Assembly: GCF_004770055.1 (NCBI RefSeq)
Contig: NZ_RQEP01000012.1
Location: forward strand, 1-64,000
DNA length: 64,000 bases
Source of the DNA: Leptospira semungkisensis
Lineage (GTDB): Bacteria; Spirochaetota; Leptospiria; Leptospirales; Leptospiraceae
Direction: 5' to 3'
Shown here: positions 42,444 to 50,827 of the stretch, piece by piece
Layout of the letters: the number at the start of each line of letters is the position of its first letter
How positions within the stretch are numbered: position 1 is the stretch's first letter
Notes under the pieces: model-generated
What the model was told of the DNA's origin: nothing
What the model saw: the letters and a program-made list of their open reading frames with translations, nothing else
Database searches by the model: none
Position numbers and translations under genes: made by a program

Positions 42444-43343
42444 TTGGCCTTTTGGAAAAGAATCGGTTCTCGTAAAACCAAAGTCGAAAACTGGATTACA
42501 ACTCCAGGAAGACTCGAAGCTAGTATCAGTAAGAGTTTGAACTTTCTATTTTCCTCTACTATAGAGGAGATCCTACCGGGAGAAATCGCATTGTCTCCTT
42601 CTGTCGTGGGACTTCTTCGTTTGCCCGAAGAGAAATTGAAACTTCTCACTCAAGAATTTCCGATCGAGAAGGCATTCCCCTATTCTTCTTTAGATGAATT
42701 GCTCTCTGAAGAATCTAGGGATGCGATCGTAGAATTTATTGCGGGAGCTCAAGCTGCTCCTTCTAAGAACTTAGTGCTGGGAATATTGAATCAGCCTGAA
42801 GTGCAGGCAATCTTTTCCCAAGGCCTGGAGAAAGTGCTAAGTGAATTCCATAAGAAGATCAATCCTCTGCACGGAGTATTTCAGGCAGCGGGCCTAGAAA
42901 AACAAATCTCTCAATTTCTATCTTCTTTGTTACCTACTTTCACAGAAAGAATAGCAGACTTTGTTTCCATAGGCTCCGGAACTCAAGAGATCCAATCAGT
43001 GATCCGAAATACTCTCAGGATCCTATTGCAGACCGGCTTTCAAGATCTGGGAAGAATGGAAACTTCTCAATTCGGATCGGGCACGGATCGGATCCGCAGA
43101 GCGATCGCAAGCGATGAGAAAGTACGGGCCGCGATGGAAAATGTTTACTCCGTAGGAAGAGATACATTATTAAATCATTATAGAAAAGAGACTTTGAAAG
43201 AATTCGTAGGACTGTCCCAAACTGAATTGGACCTTTGGATCGGCAAGATAGCGAGCGATACGGCTCATAATTTAAGAAAAGTCCATACTAAAAAATCCAT
43301 CTCTCCACTTGTCCTAGAAATCTTAGGGGATATTCTGGGTTGA
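42444..43343 (+). CDS. Unknown helical protein, 299 aa
   Basis: I do not recognise it. TTG 42444 follows AGGAG with six bases spacing, which supports this start. The protein is mostly amphipathic helix, with no signal peptide or membrane segment. Notable parts are RKTKVENWITTPGRLEASISKSLNFLF at the N-terminus, a DAIVEFIAGAQAAP turn, LHGVFQAAGLEKQISQFLSSLLP and a C-terminal LRKVHTKKSISPLVLEILGDIL. It sits nine bases after the acyltransferase and overlaps the next gene by four, so it acts with them, but its role is unknown. Confidence 0.72.
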   Translation: MAFWKRIGSRKTKVENWITTPGRLEASISKSLNFLFSSTIEEILPGEIALSPSVVGLLRLPEEKLKLLTQEFPIEKAFPYSSLDELLSEESRDAIVEFIAGAQAAPSKNLVLGILNQPEVQAIFSQGLEKVLSEFHKKINPLHGVFQAAGLEKQISQFLSSLLPTFTERIADFVSIGSGTQEIQSVIRNTLRILLQTGFQDLGRMETSQFGSGTDRIRRAIASDEKVRAAMENVYSVGRDTLLNHYRKETLKEFVGLSQTELDLWIGKIASDTAHNLRKVHTKKSISPLVLEILGDILG

Positions 43344-44101
43344 AGAAGGTCATTTCCACCATCCAAAATGCTTTGGAATATCTGGACAAACTCGGACCCC
43401 AGAAATCCTTCCAGTTATTCAGGGATCTTGGCTACGAGGCATTGTTTTCAATCTCGGAGAAGGTGGATCATAAGAGCTTATTATTCTTAAGTCAGAACCT
43501 GAGCCAGCAAGAAATCGTTAGCCTTTTACAGTCGATTTCGGAATCCATTTTGGTAGAATTGATCCAAAACACGATTCCCTCCGATCTGGTATATTACGTA
43601 AAACATCTAGGGCTCACGGAACTCAAGCTATTGGCAGAAGCCTTGCCTCCGGAAGACGTTGCCAGGATCAATCAGACTATCGGTTCTAAAACTATAGTAG
43701 AGATCATCACCAATATAGGAACAAAAGAAGCATTACAATATTTGAATGCGATCGGCACAGACTCCTTTTTGGAGATCGCCAAATCTGTTCCAGTCAAAGA
43801 CTTCGTTCCTTTGACAAAGACATTAACCCCTGAGCAATGTGCAGAATGGATCCGAAAACGTTCCGTGGCAGAAATCCCTACTTTACTGAAAACATTCGGA
43901 ACCAAGAACGCACTCACTCTTCTGACTCAAGTGGGTTTTCAGAAGGTGCTATCTCTTCTTTCTATCCTTAGCATGGAAGAATTAGGTGTATTAGTAAATA
44001 CAGTGAATAAAATGAAACTTCCTTCAGTAAGAAAGCCTGTTCCCAAAAAGGGAAAGTCCTCTCCGAGCAAGAGGACAAAGAGCAAAAGAAAGAATTCTTA
44101 G
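43340..44101 (+). CDS. Helical-repeat protein with basic tail, 253 aa
   Basis: Unknown family. TTG 43340 overlaps the previous TGA (TTGA). The body consists of repeating helix pairs about 30 residues long with a recurring G-(T/F)-K/D-x-x-L pattern: NIGTKEALQYLNAIGTDSFLEIA, TFGTKNALTLLTQVGFQKVLSLL. This recalls FliG/MgtE-N-like superhelices. A Lys/Ser-rich tail (KPVPKKGKSSPSKRTKSKRK) could bind nucleic acid or phospholipid heads. Its end overlaps the convergent gene by four bases. Confidence 0.7.
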   Translation: MKKVISTIQNALEYLDKLGPQKSFQLFRDLGYEALFSISEKVDHKSLLFLSQNLSQQEIVSLLQSISESILVELIQNTIPSDLVYYVKHLGLTELKLLAEALPPEDVARINQTIGSKTIVEIITNIGTKEALQYLNAIGTDSFLEIAKSVPVKDFVPLTKTLTPEQCAEWIRKRSVAEIPTLLKTFGTKNALTLLTQVGFQKVLSLLSILSMEELGVLVNTVNKMKLPSVRKPVPKKGKSSPSKRTKSKRKNS

Positions 44102-44775
44102 TTATCCATTCCCTTCTTCGCGTTTAATACCTCTTCCTTACTCTTTTCAATACTCTCCAATCTCTCTTTGATCATTTTTTCATATTCCGGATTTTGGCTT
44201 TGAGCATTCTCGGAGACCATCTTTTTATAATTATCCATGCCGTATTGTAGGATCTCCAACATATCATCAGATCTCTTGAGCTTGGTATTCAGATAGAAAG
44301 TCATTTCTTCTTTGGGGACATCCCTTCTATCCAAGATCTCTCCTTGGATCCGGTAATAGTGGTCCTCGTCTTCTTTTCTTTTCCGAGTCTCTGCATCGGT
44401 CAACTTGCGAGGAATTAAGGTATTATTCGGGAATTTTTCGACAAGAGGCTTGAATCTTTCGTACATCTTTTCGTACAATTTAGCTCTTTCTTCCGGTGAG
44501 AGGCTGTCTAGATAGGATTTTGGCTTGGGAGATTTTTCTTCTCCATCGGAAGTCTTGTCCTGATCGACCGCGGGTTCTTCGGAAGATTCGGAGAACTCTA
44601 AGAACCCTCCCCCGTCAAAAACAGAATTCTCTTTTCTTAATACGGTTTCTTTTGACAAGCCGCCTTGTAGAACGACCTCGTTCTCTTCGGAAGAGGAACT
44701 GAAAAGGAAGTAAGAGGAAATTGCAACGAGTAGGAATACGAGGACTGAGATCGAATATATGATTTTTCGGGTCAT
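44098..44775 (-). CDS. Membrane-anchored helical protein, 225 aa
   Basis: An N-terminal helix (IIYSISVLVFLLVAISSYFLFSS) anchors a charged, mostly helical domain: YLDSLSPEERAKLYEKMYERFKPLVEKF, KEEMTFYLNTKLKRSDDMLEILQYG and a coiled-coil C-terminus (MIKERLESIEKSKEEVLNAKKG). Resemblance to lipase-chaperone-type helices is weak; I do not assign a function. The start ATG overlaps the kinase stop by four bases, so it is translated after the SBP-kinase and probably works with it, in the periplasm if the anchor is N-in. Confidence 0.68.
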   Translation of the reverse strand: MTRKIIYSISVLVFLLVAISSYFLFSSSSEENEVVLQGGLSKETVLRKENSVFDGGGFLEFSESSEEPAVDQDKTSDGEEKSPKPKSYLDSLSPEERAKLYEKMYERFKPLVEKFPNNTLIPRKLTDAETRKRKEDEDHYYRIQGEILDRRDVPKEEMTFYLNTKLKRSDDMLEILQYGMDNYKKMVSENAQSQNPEYEKMIKERLESIEKSKEEVLNAKKGMDN

Positions 44776-47084
44776 TCTGAATGTAAGGGTAAAATTACCT
44801 TAAAAATACTGCCACCTTTTAGATTCGGTTCGACGATCACTTCTCCACCCATTTTGTTGATCAAAGTGCGGCTGATGGAAAGTCCAAGACCAGTCCCTCC
44901 CACAGTTCTATTTCGTTGGTCCGGGACTCGGAAGAATCTTTCAAAGATCAATTCTTTATATTTAGGATCGATCCCAACACCGGTATCAGTGAAGCGAACC
45001 TCAATCTTCTTATCCGATATTTTTTTAAGTGAGACATCCACTCCTCCTCTTTCCGTATATTTTATCGCATTCACAAAGAAATTCGTAACGATCTGAGAGA
45101 ACTCGAACCTAAGTCCTTTTAATTTTAGGCCAGGCTGCAAATCCATACTGATCGTAATTCCTTTTTCGGAAGCAGGAGGAGAATTGATATATACTACTTC
45201 TTCGATCACAACGAGAGGATCAAAGATCTCGTTCATTTCTTCGGTAGTTTGCGAATTCTTATTTTCTAACTGAAGAAGATTATCTATGAGGAAGTTCAAT
45301 CTTCTCACATTCTTTCGAATTACATCTGTCATTCCTTTTTGATCGTCATTCAAAGAGAGAACAGGATCGGAGAATAATAGATCGAAGTAACCTTGAATAT
45401 TCGTCATAGGAGAACGAAGTTCATGAGAAATATTTGATATAAATTCGTGCTTTATCTTTTCAGATTCCAGGATCAAGGCATTATCATTGACTTGGATCTG
45501 ATAGAACCTTTTGGTTTCTGCACTAAAACCAGTAACGCTCAAACCTACTGAAAATCGGGTGCCGTCCTTCAAGATCAGAGTCGCCTCGGGAATAAAGGTC
45601 ATATTCTGATCCTTTCCGCTGGGAGACTTTAACTCGGTCTGTTCCAGAATATCTGGCAAGACCCTCGCTAAGCGAATATTCTTGATCTCGGAGATTTGGT
45701 AACCGGAAACTTCCCTAAATCTTCTGTTCGCATCCACGATCATACGAGTATCTGCGTTTACGATAATCATCGCGTCCGTTGCAAACTCGAACATGTATCT
45801 ATATCTTTCTTCAGTAGTCTGGCGTTTTAAATCGCTAATATCGAGACGGGTTTCCAAAAGATAATTGTCTTCAGATAGTCTCTTATTCTTCTCTTCAATA
45901 TCACGAATCTCTTGATTCAAATAATCTAATATTCCGTTAATCGTAGAGCGAATAAAAAGATAAGGACTTTTCGGAAGCTGAGTGTCCAATGAAACTTCTC
46001 TCTTTCCAGAGAACAAAGCTAAGGCAAACTCTTTCATTTCGGAGACGAGACTTCTTAGAGGAGCTATATCTTTTAGAGCCCCTCCTAGTTTTGGAAACTT
46101 ACCGTTGGAATAATACAGACGATTCGACGCAGAATTTGCCTGAGCAAAAGCTTCTGGAAACTTAGGGAATGGATCGTCTGCGACGGATTGAGCCAGGTCT
46201 TTTAAGATCTTGCGCCCACCTTCCAAACCAGGGAAGGTCTTGCCGTAAATCTCCATTACGAAGCTAAGATCTTCATAAGAAGGCATACCGGATAAGATCC
46301 TTCCTAACTCAGGAACAGGCCGACGATAAAAGCCGTCCAGATCACTCGGTTTCCAAGGGCAAGGACCCACCCAATCCGCCACATAGGAATCTCCTTCGTA
46401 TGCGACATGATTTGCGAGATCTTCCATTGCCCTCTTTAACGCACGAGATACTCGATTTGCTTCTTCAGGAAATTTGGAAGCGAAGCGTCCGGTAAAGACC
46501 AACATATTTGTAGGAAGATAGAATGGCGGAATTTCATTTTCCACCGTTAGGCAATATCCCTTCTCCCCAAAGAAAGGAAATTCCTGCAAGGAAGCAGCGA
46601 CCCCCAAGCACTCCGCACGAATAAATTCGTGTATTAGCAAGGTCGGCCTAGTGGTCAAATATGGGACCGGCTTTCTGCGATGATAATTCTCTGAGCGAAA
46701 GAACTCTTCTGCAACGAAGCGATCCAAAGAATACGGATGTAAAATGGGAAGAAAACTATGATACGAATCTCGAATGGACTCCGCTTCCATATAAGATGCG
46801 GAATAAAATCCGTGCACGAGACAAGAGAGCACCGTCCCTCTATAAAATGTCCAATGGGGAGAAGTCTTGCGAAGCTGCTGGTCCACCCAAACGGTAAACG
46901 GGATTTCGCCTGCCTCTGCCCGACCTTCTCTCATATGAGCGAGAACCGCTTCATAACTTTTTAATGCTCGGACACGAACGAGAACTCCCTCTTCCTCGAA
47001 GTACCCTCTACTGAATGCGAGAAAGATCGGAAAAGACGTTAACCTAGGTGTTGTGACGATCTCTATTTCTATCACGGCACCCAT
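44772..47084 (-). CDS. Histidine kinase with solute-binding-protein-like sensor and PAS
   Basis: A 770-aa protein. The first 340 residues resemble an NMT1/SsuA/NrtA-type binding protein: EIVTTPRLTSFPIFLAFSRGYFEEEGV, AHMREGRAEAGEIPFTVW, LLIHEFIRAECLGVAAS and FYLPTNMLVFTGRFASKFPEE. There is no signal peptide and no membrane helix, so the domain appears cytoplasmic. A coiled coil (about 390-425), a PAS domain (YMFEFATDAMIIVNADTRMIV), HisKA (SHELRSPMTNIQGY, about H554) and HATPase (NFFVNAIKY, DTGVGID, GGTGLGLSIS) follow. It probably senses a small cytoplasmic ligand. No response regulator is adjacent. The downstream gene overlaps by four bases. Confidence 0.85.
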   Translation of the reverse strand: MGAVIEIEIVTTPRLTSFPIFLAFSRGYFEEEGVLVRVRALKSYEAVLAHMREGRAEAGEIPFTVWVDQQLRKTSPHWTFYRGTVLSCLVHGFYSASYMEAESIRDSYHSFLPILHPYSLDRFVAEEFFRSENYHRRKPVPYLTTRPTLLIHEFIRAECLGVAASLQEFPFFGEKGYCLTVENEIPPFYLPTNMLVFTGRFASKFPEEANRVSRALKRAMEDLANHVAYEGDSYVADWVGPCPWKPSDLDGFYRRPVPELGRILSGMPSYEDLSFVMEIYGKTFPGLEGGRKILKDLAQSVADDPFPKFPEAFAQANSASNRLYYSNGKFPKLGGALKDIAPLRSLVSEMKEFALALFSGKREVSLDTQLPKSPYLFIRSTINGILDYLNQEIRDIEEKNKRLSEDNYLLETRLDISDLKRQTTEERYRYMFEFATDAMIIVNADTRMIVDANRRFREVSGYQISEIKNIRLARVLPDILEQTELKSPSGKDQNMTFIPEATLILKDGTRFSVGLSVTGFSAETKRFYQIQVNDNALILESEKIKHEFISNISHELRSPMTNIQGYFDLLFSDPVLSLNDDQKGMTDVIRKNVRRLNFLIDNLLQLENKNSQTTEEMNEIFDPLVVIEEVVYINSPPASEKGITISMDLQPGLKLKGLRFEFSQIVTNFFVNAIKYTERGGVDVSLKKISDKKIEVRFTDTGVGIDPKYKELIFERFFRVPDQRNRTVGGTGLGLSISRTLINKMGGEVIVEPNLKGGSIFKVILPLHSE

Positions 47085-47206
47085 CGTTCCCTAACCCTGG
47101 GCTTTTTTCAAGAAACCCTTGGATTCCGGGCGCAAAAGCTAGAAAAAAGGCTCCAGTGAGGGGAAATTTCTGTCGAGAGACATAATATGAGAGCTCCTTT
47201 CTGGCG

Positions 47207-47220
47207 GAAGGAACTCCTTC
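47207..47220 (+). repeat. 14-bp palindromic repeat, exact copy
   Basis: GAAGGAACTCCTTC, 12 bp before the lytic transglycosylase start, in the leader. Confidence 0.75.
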
Positions 47221-47232
47221 AGGGGCAAGAGC

Positions 47233-47802
47233 ATGAAACTCACGGATTTAGACTCATTTCAGCGGGTTATGGCGAGGATGGAAGAGATTGGCGGAATCGC
47301 CGAGAGGTTCCAGCCGAAGAAGCAGGAAGGAGATCCTACAGAAAAGAAGCCCGAGCCCGGATTCGCAGACGTGTTGGAGACTAAATTTAAGGAACTCTCC
47401 GAAAAAGATATGGGCCCAGGATCAAAGGAACTCGCTCAGATCATCCAGAAGGAAGCGGCCAAGAACCATTTGGATCCAAACCTTGTAAAATCGGTGATCC
47501 GCGCAGAGTCCGGTTTTAAATCTTCTGCAGTTTCCCCAAAAGGAGCAATCGGCTTGATGCAGCTAATGCCTGGAACCGCAGAAGCCTTAGGCGTGGAAGA
47601 CCCTTTCAATCCTGAAGAGAATATTGCCGGAGGAACAAGATTCCTGGCAGACATGATGAATAAATTTGGAGATTCAAATTTGGCCCTAGCGGCATATAAC
47701 GCAGGTCCCGGTGCCGTGCAGAAATACGACGGAGTTCCCCCTTTCAAAGAAACCAAAGATTATATTAAGAAAGTAAATCGCTATTGGAAGGGAGAGAAGT
47801 AA
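47233..47802 (+). CDS. SLT-type lytic transglycosylase
   Basis: A 189-aa protein with a complete Slt domain (about 85-185): VIRAESGFKSSAVSPKGAIGLMQLMPGTAEALG, with the catalytic Glu in AESGF, then NIAGGTRFLADMM and LALAAYNAGPGAVQKY. It cleaves peptidoglycan glycan strands. No signal peptide is present; a Pro/Lys/Glu-rich N-terminal 80 residues replaces it, so export may depend on the flagellar apparatus or another route, as in rod-associated enzymes. AGGGG seven bases before ATG 47233 is the ribosome-binding site. Confidence 0.88.
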   Translation: MKLTDLDSFQRVMARMEEIGGIAERFQPKKQEGDPTEKKPEPGFADVLETKFKELSEKDMGPGSKELAQIIQKEAAKNHLDPNLVKSVIRAESGFKSSAVSPKGAIGLMQLMPGTAEALGVEDPFNPEENIAGGTRFLADMMNKFGDSNLALAAYNAGPGAVQKYDGVPPFKETKDYIKKVNRYWKGEK

Positions 47803-47808
47803 TCGGAT

Positions 47809-48159
47809 TTAATAATATTTCTTTAACTCTCCGAACAGACAAGCAGTGAGTTCCGAACAAGAAGCCATCTTTTCGGGCTGCAGGCATACTTGCATTTTAT
47901 CGAAGTGTTTCTTACATCCGCGTAAGCAGGAGTTTTCAATCTTATAGAGTTGATCTTCCGTACTTTGAGGGAGTTCCTTCTTAGTACATTTTGCAAGATT
48001 GTCGCAATAATCTAAGCAAACTTCCTTCCCTTCCCAATCCAAATTAGAATGACTTACGGAACTTCTGGAATATTTGAAGGCAATAAAGGTCCCAACCGCG
48101 AGACCTAAAAGAAATATAGGTAAATAAGGAAAAAATTTTCTAAAAGAAATTCGTTTCAT
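47809..48159 (-). CDS. Membrane-anchored Cys-rich protein
   Basis: A 116-aa protein. A TM or uncleaved signal helix (FFPYLPIFLLGLAVGTFIAF) precedes a domain with eight Cys in pairs: VCLDYCDNLAKC, NSCLRGCKKHF, QVCLQPEKMASCSELTAC. The twin CxxxC and CX5-9C spacing suggests helix-hairpin disulfides, like the protein at 34392. It is typical of small Cys-rich leptospiral proteins; function unknown. It is translationally coupled to the glycosyltransferase gene (four-base overlap). A near-copy of the palindromic repeat lies inside at 47967. Confidence 0.72.
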   Translation of the reverse strand: MKRISFRKFFPYLPIFLLGLAVGTFIAFKYSRSSVSHSNLDWEGKEVCLDYCDNLAKCTKKELPQSTEDQLYKIENSCLRGCKKHFDKMQVCLQPEKMASCSELTACLFGELKKYY

Positions 48160-49919
48160 CGACTCTCCGATTTTGAATCTATTCTACGGTTCGGCCCAAA
48201 AATATAGATCTGCTCTTTACCCTTGGTAGGCCCGAGGAATTCCTGCATGGAAGATATATCCCTTTTCCACACTTCTTGCGTCTGCGCATGAGTATATCCG
48301 GGAGGAATTATGAAGCCTTTTTGATAAACTACCAGGAATCTGGTCCCGTCCGCGCAGTTTCTCTCTGCACCTGGCACCGAGTGCACGATTTCCGCCTCGG
48401 GAAGATCGTTTTTGAAAGTCAATGCGGTCCAAGGATTCTCAGAGACTATACAGACCTGTTTCGCAAGTCTTAAAGGTCCTTCTTGAGGTACCTCATTCAG
48501 ACTCAATCTGGGCAGAAGGGAAAATTGCAAATATGAGAGAAGTCCCAAGCCAATGAGAAGATTTGCAGCCACTATGGAAGGAACTCCTTCACGAGTGAGG
48601 CTTCTTCTGAAAATCCAGATGATTCCAAAAACAAAACCAAAGAATAGAACTTCCTGCCAGATCGATCCTTCCATGATCACATCGAAAAAGCTCATTCCCA
48701 AAAGCAGAATGATCGAGAATGCTAAGCTAAAGAAGAAGTTCCAAATTAAAGCTCGGCTGAATTCATATTCCTTTTTTCGAATAGAGAATAAACCAAGGCC
48801 CAAGAACGCGAGCGGGATGATTGGTAGAAGGTAGTAAAAATCCTTTCTATTTGGAGAAAGATGGATCAGAAAGATCGCTACAGTCGTCCAGAGGAAGGAA
48901 CTCCCGATCAATTCTGCAGTATTTCTTGCCTTATATAACAGTTTGGTAAAGAAAGCAACTGCCAAAACAATACAAAATGGAAAGCTATATAGAAGGAATC
49001 CACCTGGAATGATCCACTCCGGTTGATTTACTGTGGCCGCCGAGAATTTGCCGAAGTTTTCTGTAAAAAGAAAGACCTTTAGAAATTCTTTACCCAATTC
49101 GGAATATGAAAGTAGCACGCCGATCCAAATCCCAGGAACAATCAAAGAAGAAGAATGGAAGACAATATGGTTGAGGAGTTCCTTCCAAATTCTTTTCTTA
49201 CCAGTCCAAATCCCTCTTTCGGTGATTAGAAAAACGCGAATTATTGAATAAGAGCCGAGTATAACTCCACTATAAACTTGGAAGACCGGGCCCTTGATAA
49301 GAATTGCGATTCCGGAAAGTAAACCCCCGACAAAAAGCCAAATCCGATTTCCAAATAATCTAAATTCCAAAATGGAAACGGAAACTGCGGTGATAAAAAA
49401 CGCCAATAAGGATTCCATCATCGCAAGTCGCGAGAATTTAAAGACTCCCAACGTTAAAGTGTAGGCAAAGGAAATTGAGAAGGAACTCCTCGCACTTCCC
49501 CCAGCTCTTCTGAGACCGATATAGATCAGAACGGAAGTTCCGCAAAACAGTAGGAAAGACGGAAATCTTTCCGAAAAATAGCCGATCCCAAGCAAAGCAT
49601 CGGAGGCCATTCCCACCCAGAACAATGCCGGCGGTTTGTATAAATTCAAGATCCCTTCAAATTTCGGGAAAAGATAGGAAGAAGAAGCTAAGCTCTCCCT
49701 TATTGTAGCGATATGCATCGACTCATCCCCTTGGGTGAGCAACGCATTTCCGCCAGAACCTGGCAAAAGTAAGATAATGTTTAATAATATTAGCAAAGAA
49801 AGGAATAGGCGATCCCCTCCGGAGCTAAATAAAGAAGAAATCTTCTGGATTACAAATTCGGAAAAGGTTCCCTTTTTTCCAGAAACAGAATTGTCATTTG
49901 GAGGATTTGAACTCGGCAT
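48156..49919 (-). CDS. ArnT-like integral membrane glycosyltransferase
   Basis: A 587-aa GT-C-type protein with about 11-12 hydrophobic helices. The first periplasmic loop has LLTQGDESMHIATIRESL, whose Asp/Glu are at the catalytic position, followed by LYKPPALFWVGM and SERFPSFLLF, as in PMT/ArnT enzymes using polyprenyl-phosphate sugars. A periplasmic C-terminal domain of about 100 residues follows the last helix. It modifies lipid A, LPS or a protein in the outer leaflet. Two repeat copies are embedded (exact at 48577, near at 49172). A perfect 14-bp palindrome lies 6 bp upstream of the start. Confidence 0.87.
   Translation of the reverse strand: MPSSNPPNDNSVSGKKGTFSEFVIQKISSLFSSGGDRLFLSLLILLNIILLLPGSGGNALLTQGDESMHIATIRESLASSSYLFPKFEGILNLYKPPALFWVGMASDALLGIGYFSERFPSFLLFCGTSVLIYIGLRRAGGSARSSFSISFAYTLTLGVFKFSRLAMMESLLAFFITAVSVSILEFRLFGNRIWLFVGGLLSGIAILIKGPVFQVYSGVILGSYSIIRVFLITERGIWTGKKRIWKELLNHIVFHSSSLIVPGIWIGVLLSYSELGKEFLKVFLFTENFGKFSAATVNQPEWIIPGGFLLYSFPFCIVLAVAFFTKLLYKARNTAELIGSSFLWTTVAIFLIHLSPNRKDFYYLLPIIPLAFLGLGLFSIRKKEYEFSRALIWNFFFSLAFSIILLLGMSFFDVIMEGSIWQEVLFFGFVFGIIWIFRRSLTREGVPSIVAANLLIGLGLLSYLQFSLLPRLSLNEVPQEGPLRLAKQVCIVSENPWTALTFKNDLPEAEIVHSVPGAERNCADGTRFLVVYQKGFIIPPGYTHAQTQEVWKRDISSMQEFLGPTKGKEQIYIFGPNRRIDSKSESR
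48577..48590 (+). repeat. 14-bp palindromic repeat, exact copy
   Basis: GAAGGAACTCCTTC inside the glycosyltransferase, encoding Glu-Gly-Val-Pro-Ser on the minus strand. Confidence 0.75.
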
Positions 49920-49925
49920 TGGGTC

Positions 49926-50035
49926 TTACTTATAAGTAATTGTTTACTTACTTAATACCTTTTTTTCATGCCTATTTGATTAATCAAGATTAAACCAGGC
50001 TCAGAAAACAAAAATCCGCTTGGCTGATTAGTCAA
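49926..50035. promoter_or_regulatory. Three palindromic operator candidates in divergent tetR/glycosyltransferase region
   Basis: TTACTTATAAGTAA (49926-49939) and TTGATTAATCAA (49976-49987) are perfect palindromes; TTGGCTGATTAGTCAA (50020-50035) is a near-palindrome of the same TTGAxTAATCAA type. They lie between the divergent glycosyltransferase start (49919) and TetR start (50067), where the TetR protein would be expected to bind. Confidence 0.5.
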
Positions 50036-50066
50036 GGGTCGGGATACGTTCATATAGGCAGTCTAG

Positions 50067-50756
50067 ATGGTTCGAGCAGCTAAAAAGAAAACGAAGAAAG
50101 TAAAGGCCTCAAAAGGCACAGCCGCCGCCTCACGCCGAGACCCAAAAAAGAGAGACCGAACTGCAACCGAACGTGCTCTTATGAGAGCCGGGATCCAAGT
50201 ATTTGCTGAAAAGGGATATGATGCTGCTACGACCAAGGATATCGCCAAAGCCGCTGGCGCAAATGAAGCTCTTATTATGCGATATTTCGGCGGTAAGAAA
50301 GGGCTCCTCGAAGCTATTTTAACTAGGACCGAAGACTTCGATAAATCCACTTCGCATAACGAAGACGCTGAAGCGAAGGACTACACCCACCTAGACGAGG
50401 CTTTGGTCGAATCTATCTTTGAGAAATGTTCCGACTATCGTCATTATTCCGATTTTATGAAGGTCGCAGTAAGCAGGATCATCCTGGACCCAGATGTCAG
50501 CAGGATTATCCAGAGAAAAATATACACCAAAGCTCTGCCTGAAATGATCCAGGAGCTGGAAAGATTTAAAAAGGCCGGTCAAATCGACTCGAAGGCAGAT
50601 CTGAAATCCGTAGCCTTCGGGATTTCTTCTCTCACTTTTGCCTTAGGATTTATGGCCCAGGTGGTTTATAAAATTCCTGAATCAGAAGTCAAAGCTACCA
50701 TCAAGGAAATGGTTCGCCTTTTGCATAAAGGCTTAAAGCCCGAAGTGAAGGCATAA
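50067..50756 (+). CDS. TetR-family regulator with basic N-terminal tail
   Basis: A 229-aa regulator. The first 35 residues are Lys/Arg/Ala-rich ([28 protein letters not shown]), then the Tet[54 protein letters not shown]. The C-terminal helical ligand domain is unremarkable. Such basic tails strengthen non-specific DNA binding. It diverges from the glycosyltransferase, with operator-like palindromes between, and converges with aconitase. Alternative later starts exist but no stronger ribosome-binding site decides among them. Confidence 0.88.
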   Translation: MVRAAKKKTKKVKASKGTAAASRRDPKKRDRTATERALMRAGIQVFAEKGYDAATTKDIAKAAGANEALIMRYFGGKKGLLEAILTRTEDFDKSTSHNEDAEAKDYTHLDEALVESIFEKCSDYRHYSDFMKVAVSRIILDPDVSRIIQRKIYTKALPEMIQELERFKKAGQIDSKADLKSVAFGISSLTFALGFMAQVVYKIPESEVKATIKEMVRLLHKGLKPEVKA

Positions 50757-50786
50757 AAAAGGCCGGATGCTTTCGCGATCCGACCT
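50754..50786. terminator. Bidirectional terminator between tetR and aconitase
   Basis: AGGCCGGAT and ATCCGACCT form a 9-bp stem with one mismatch and a 9-nt loop. On the minus strand it runs into TTTTTT, on the plus strand into TTTCT. It lies between convergent genes. Confidence 0.65.
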
Positions 50787-50827
50787 TTCTCAATTTCAAG
50801 AGAGCGAGAATTAGAAAATTCTGATAC

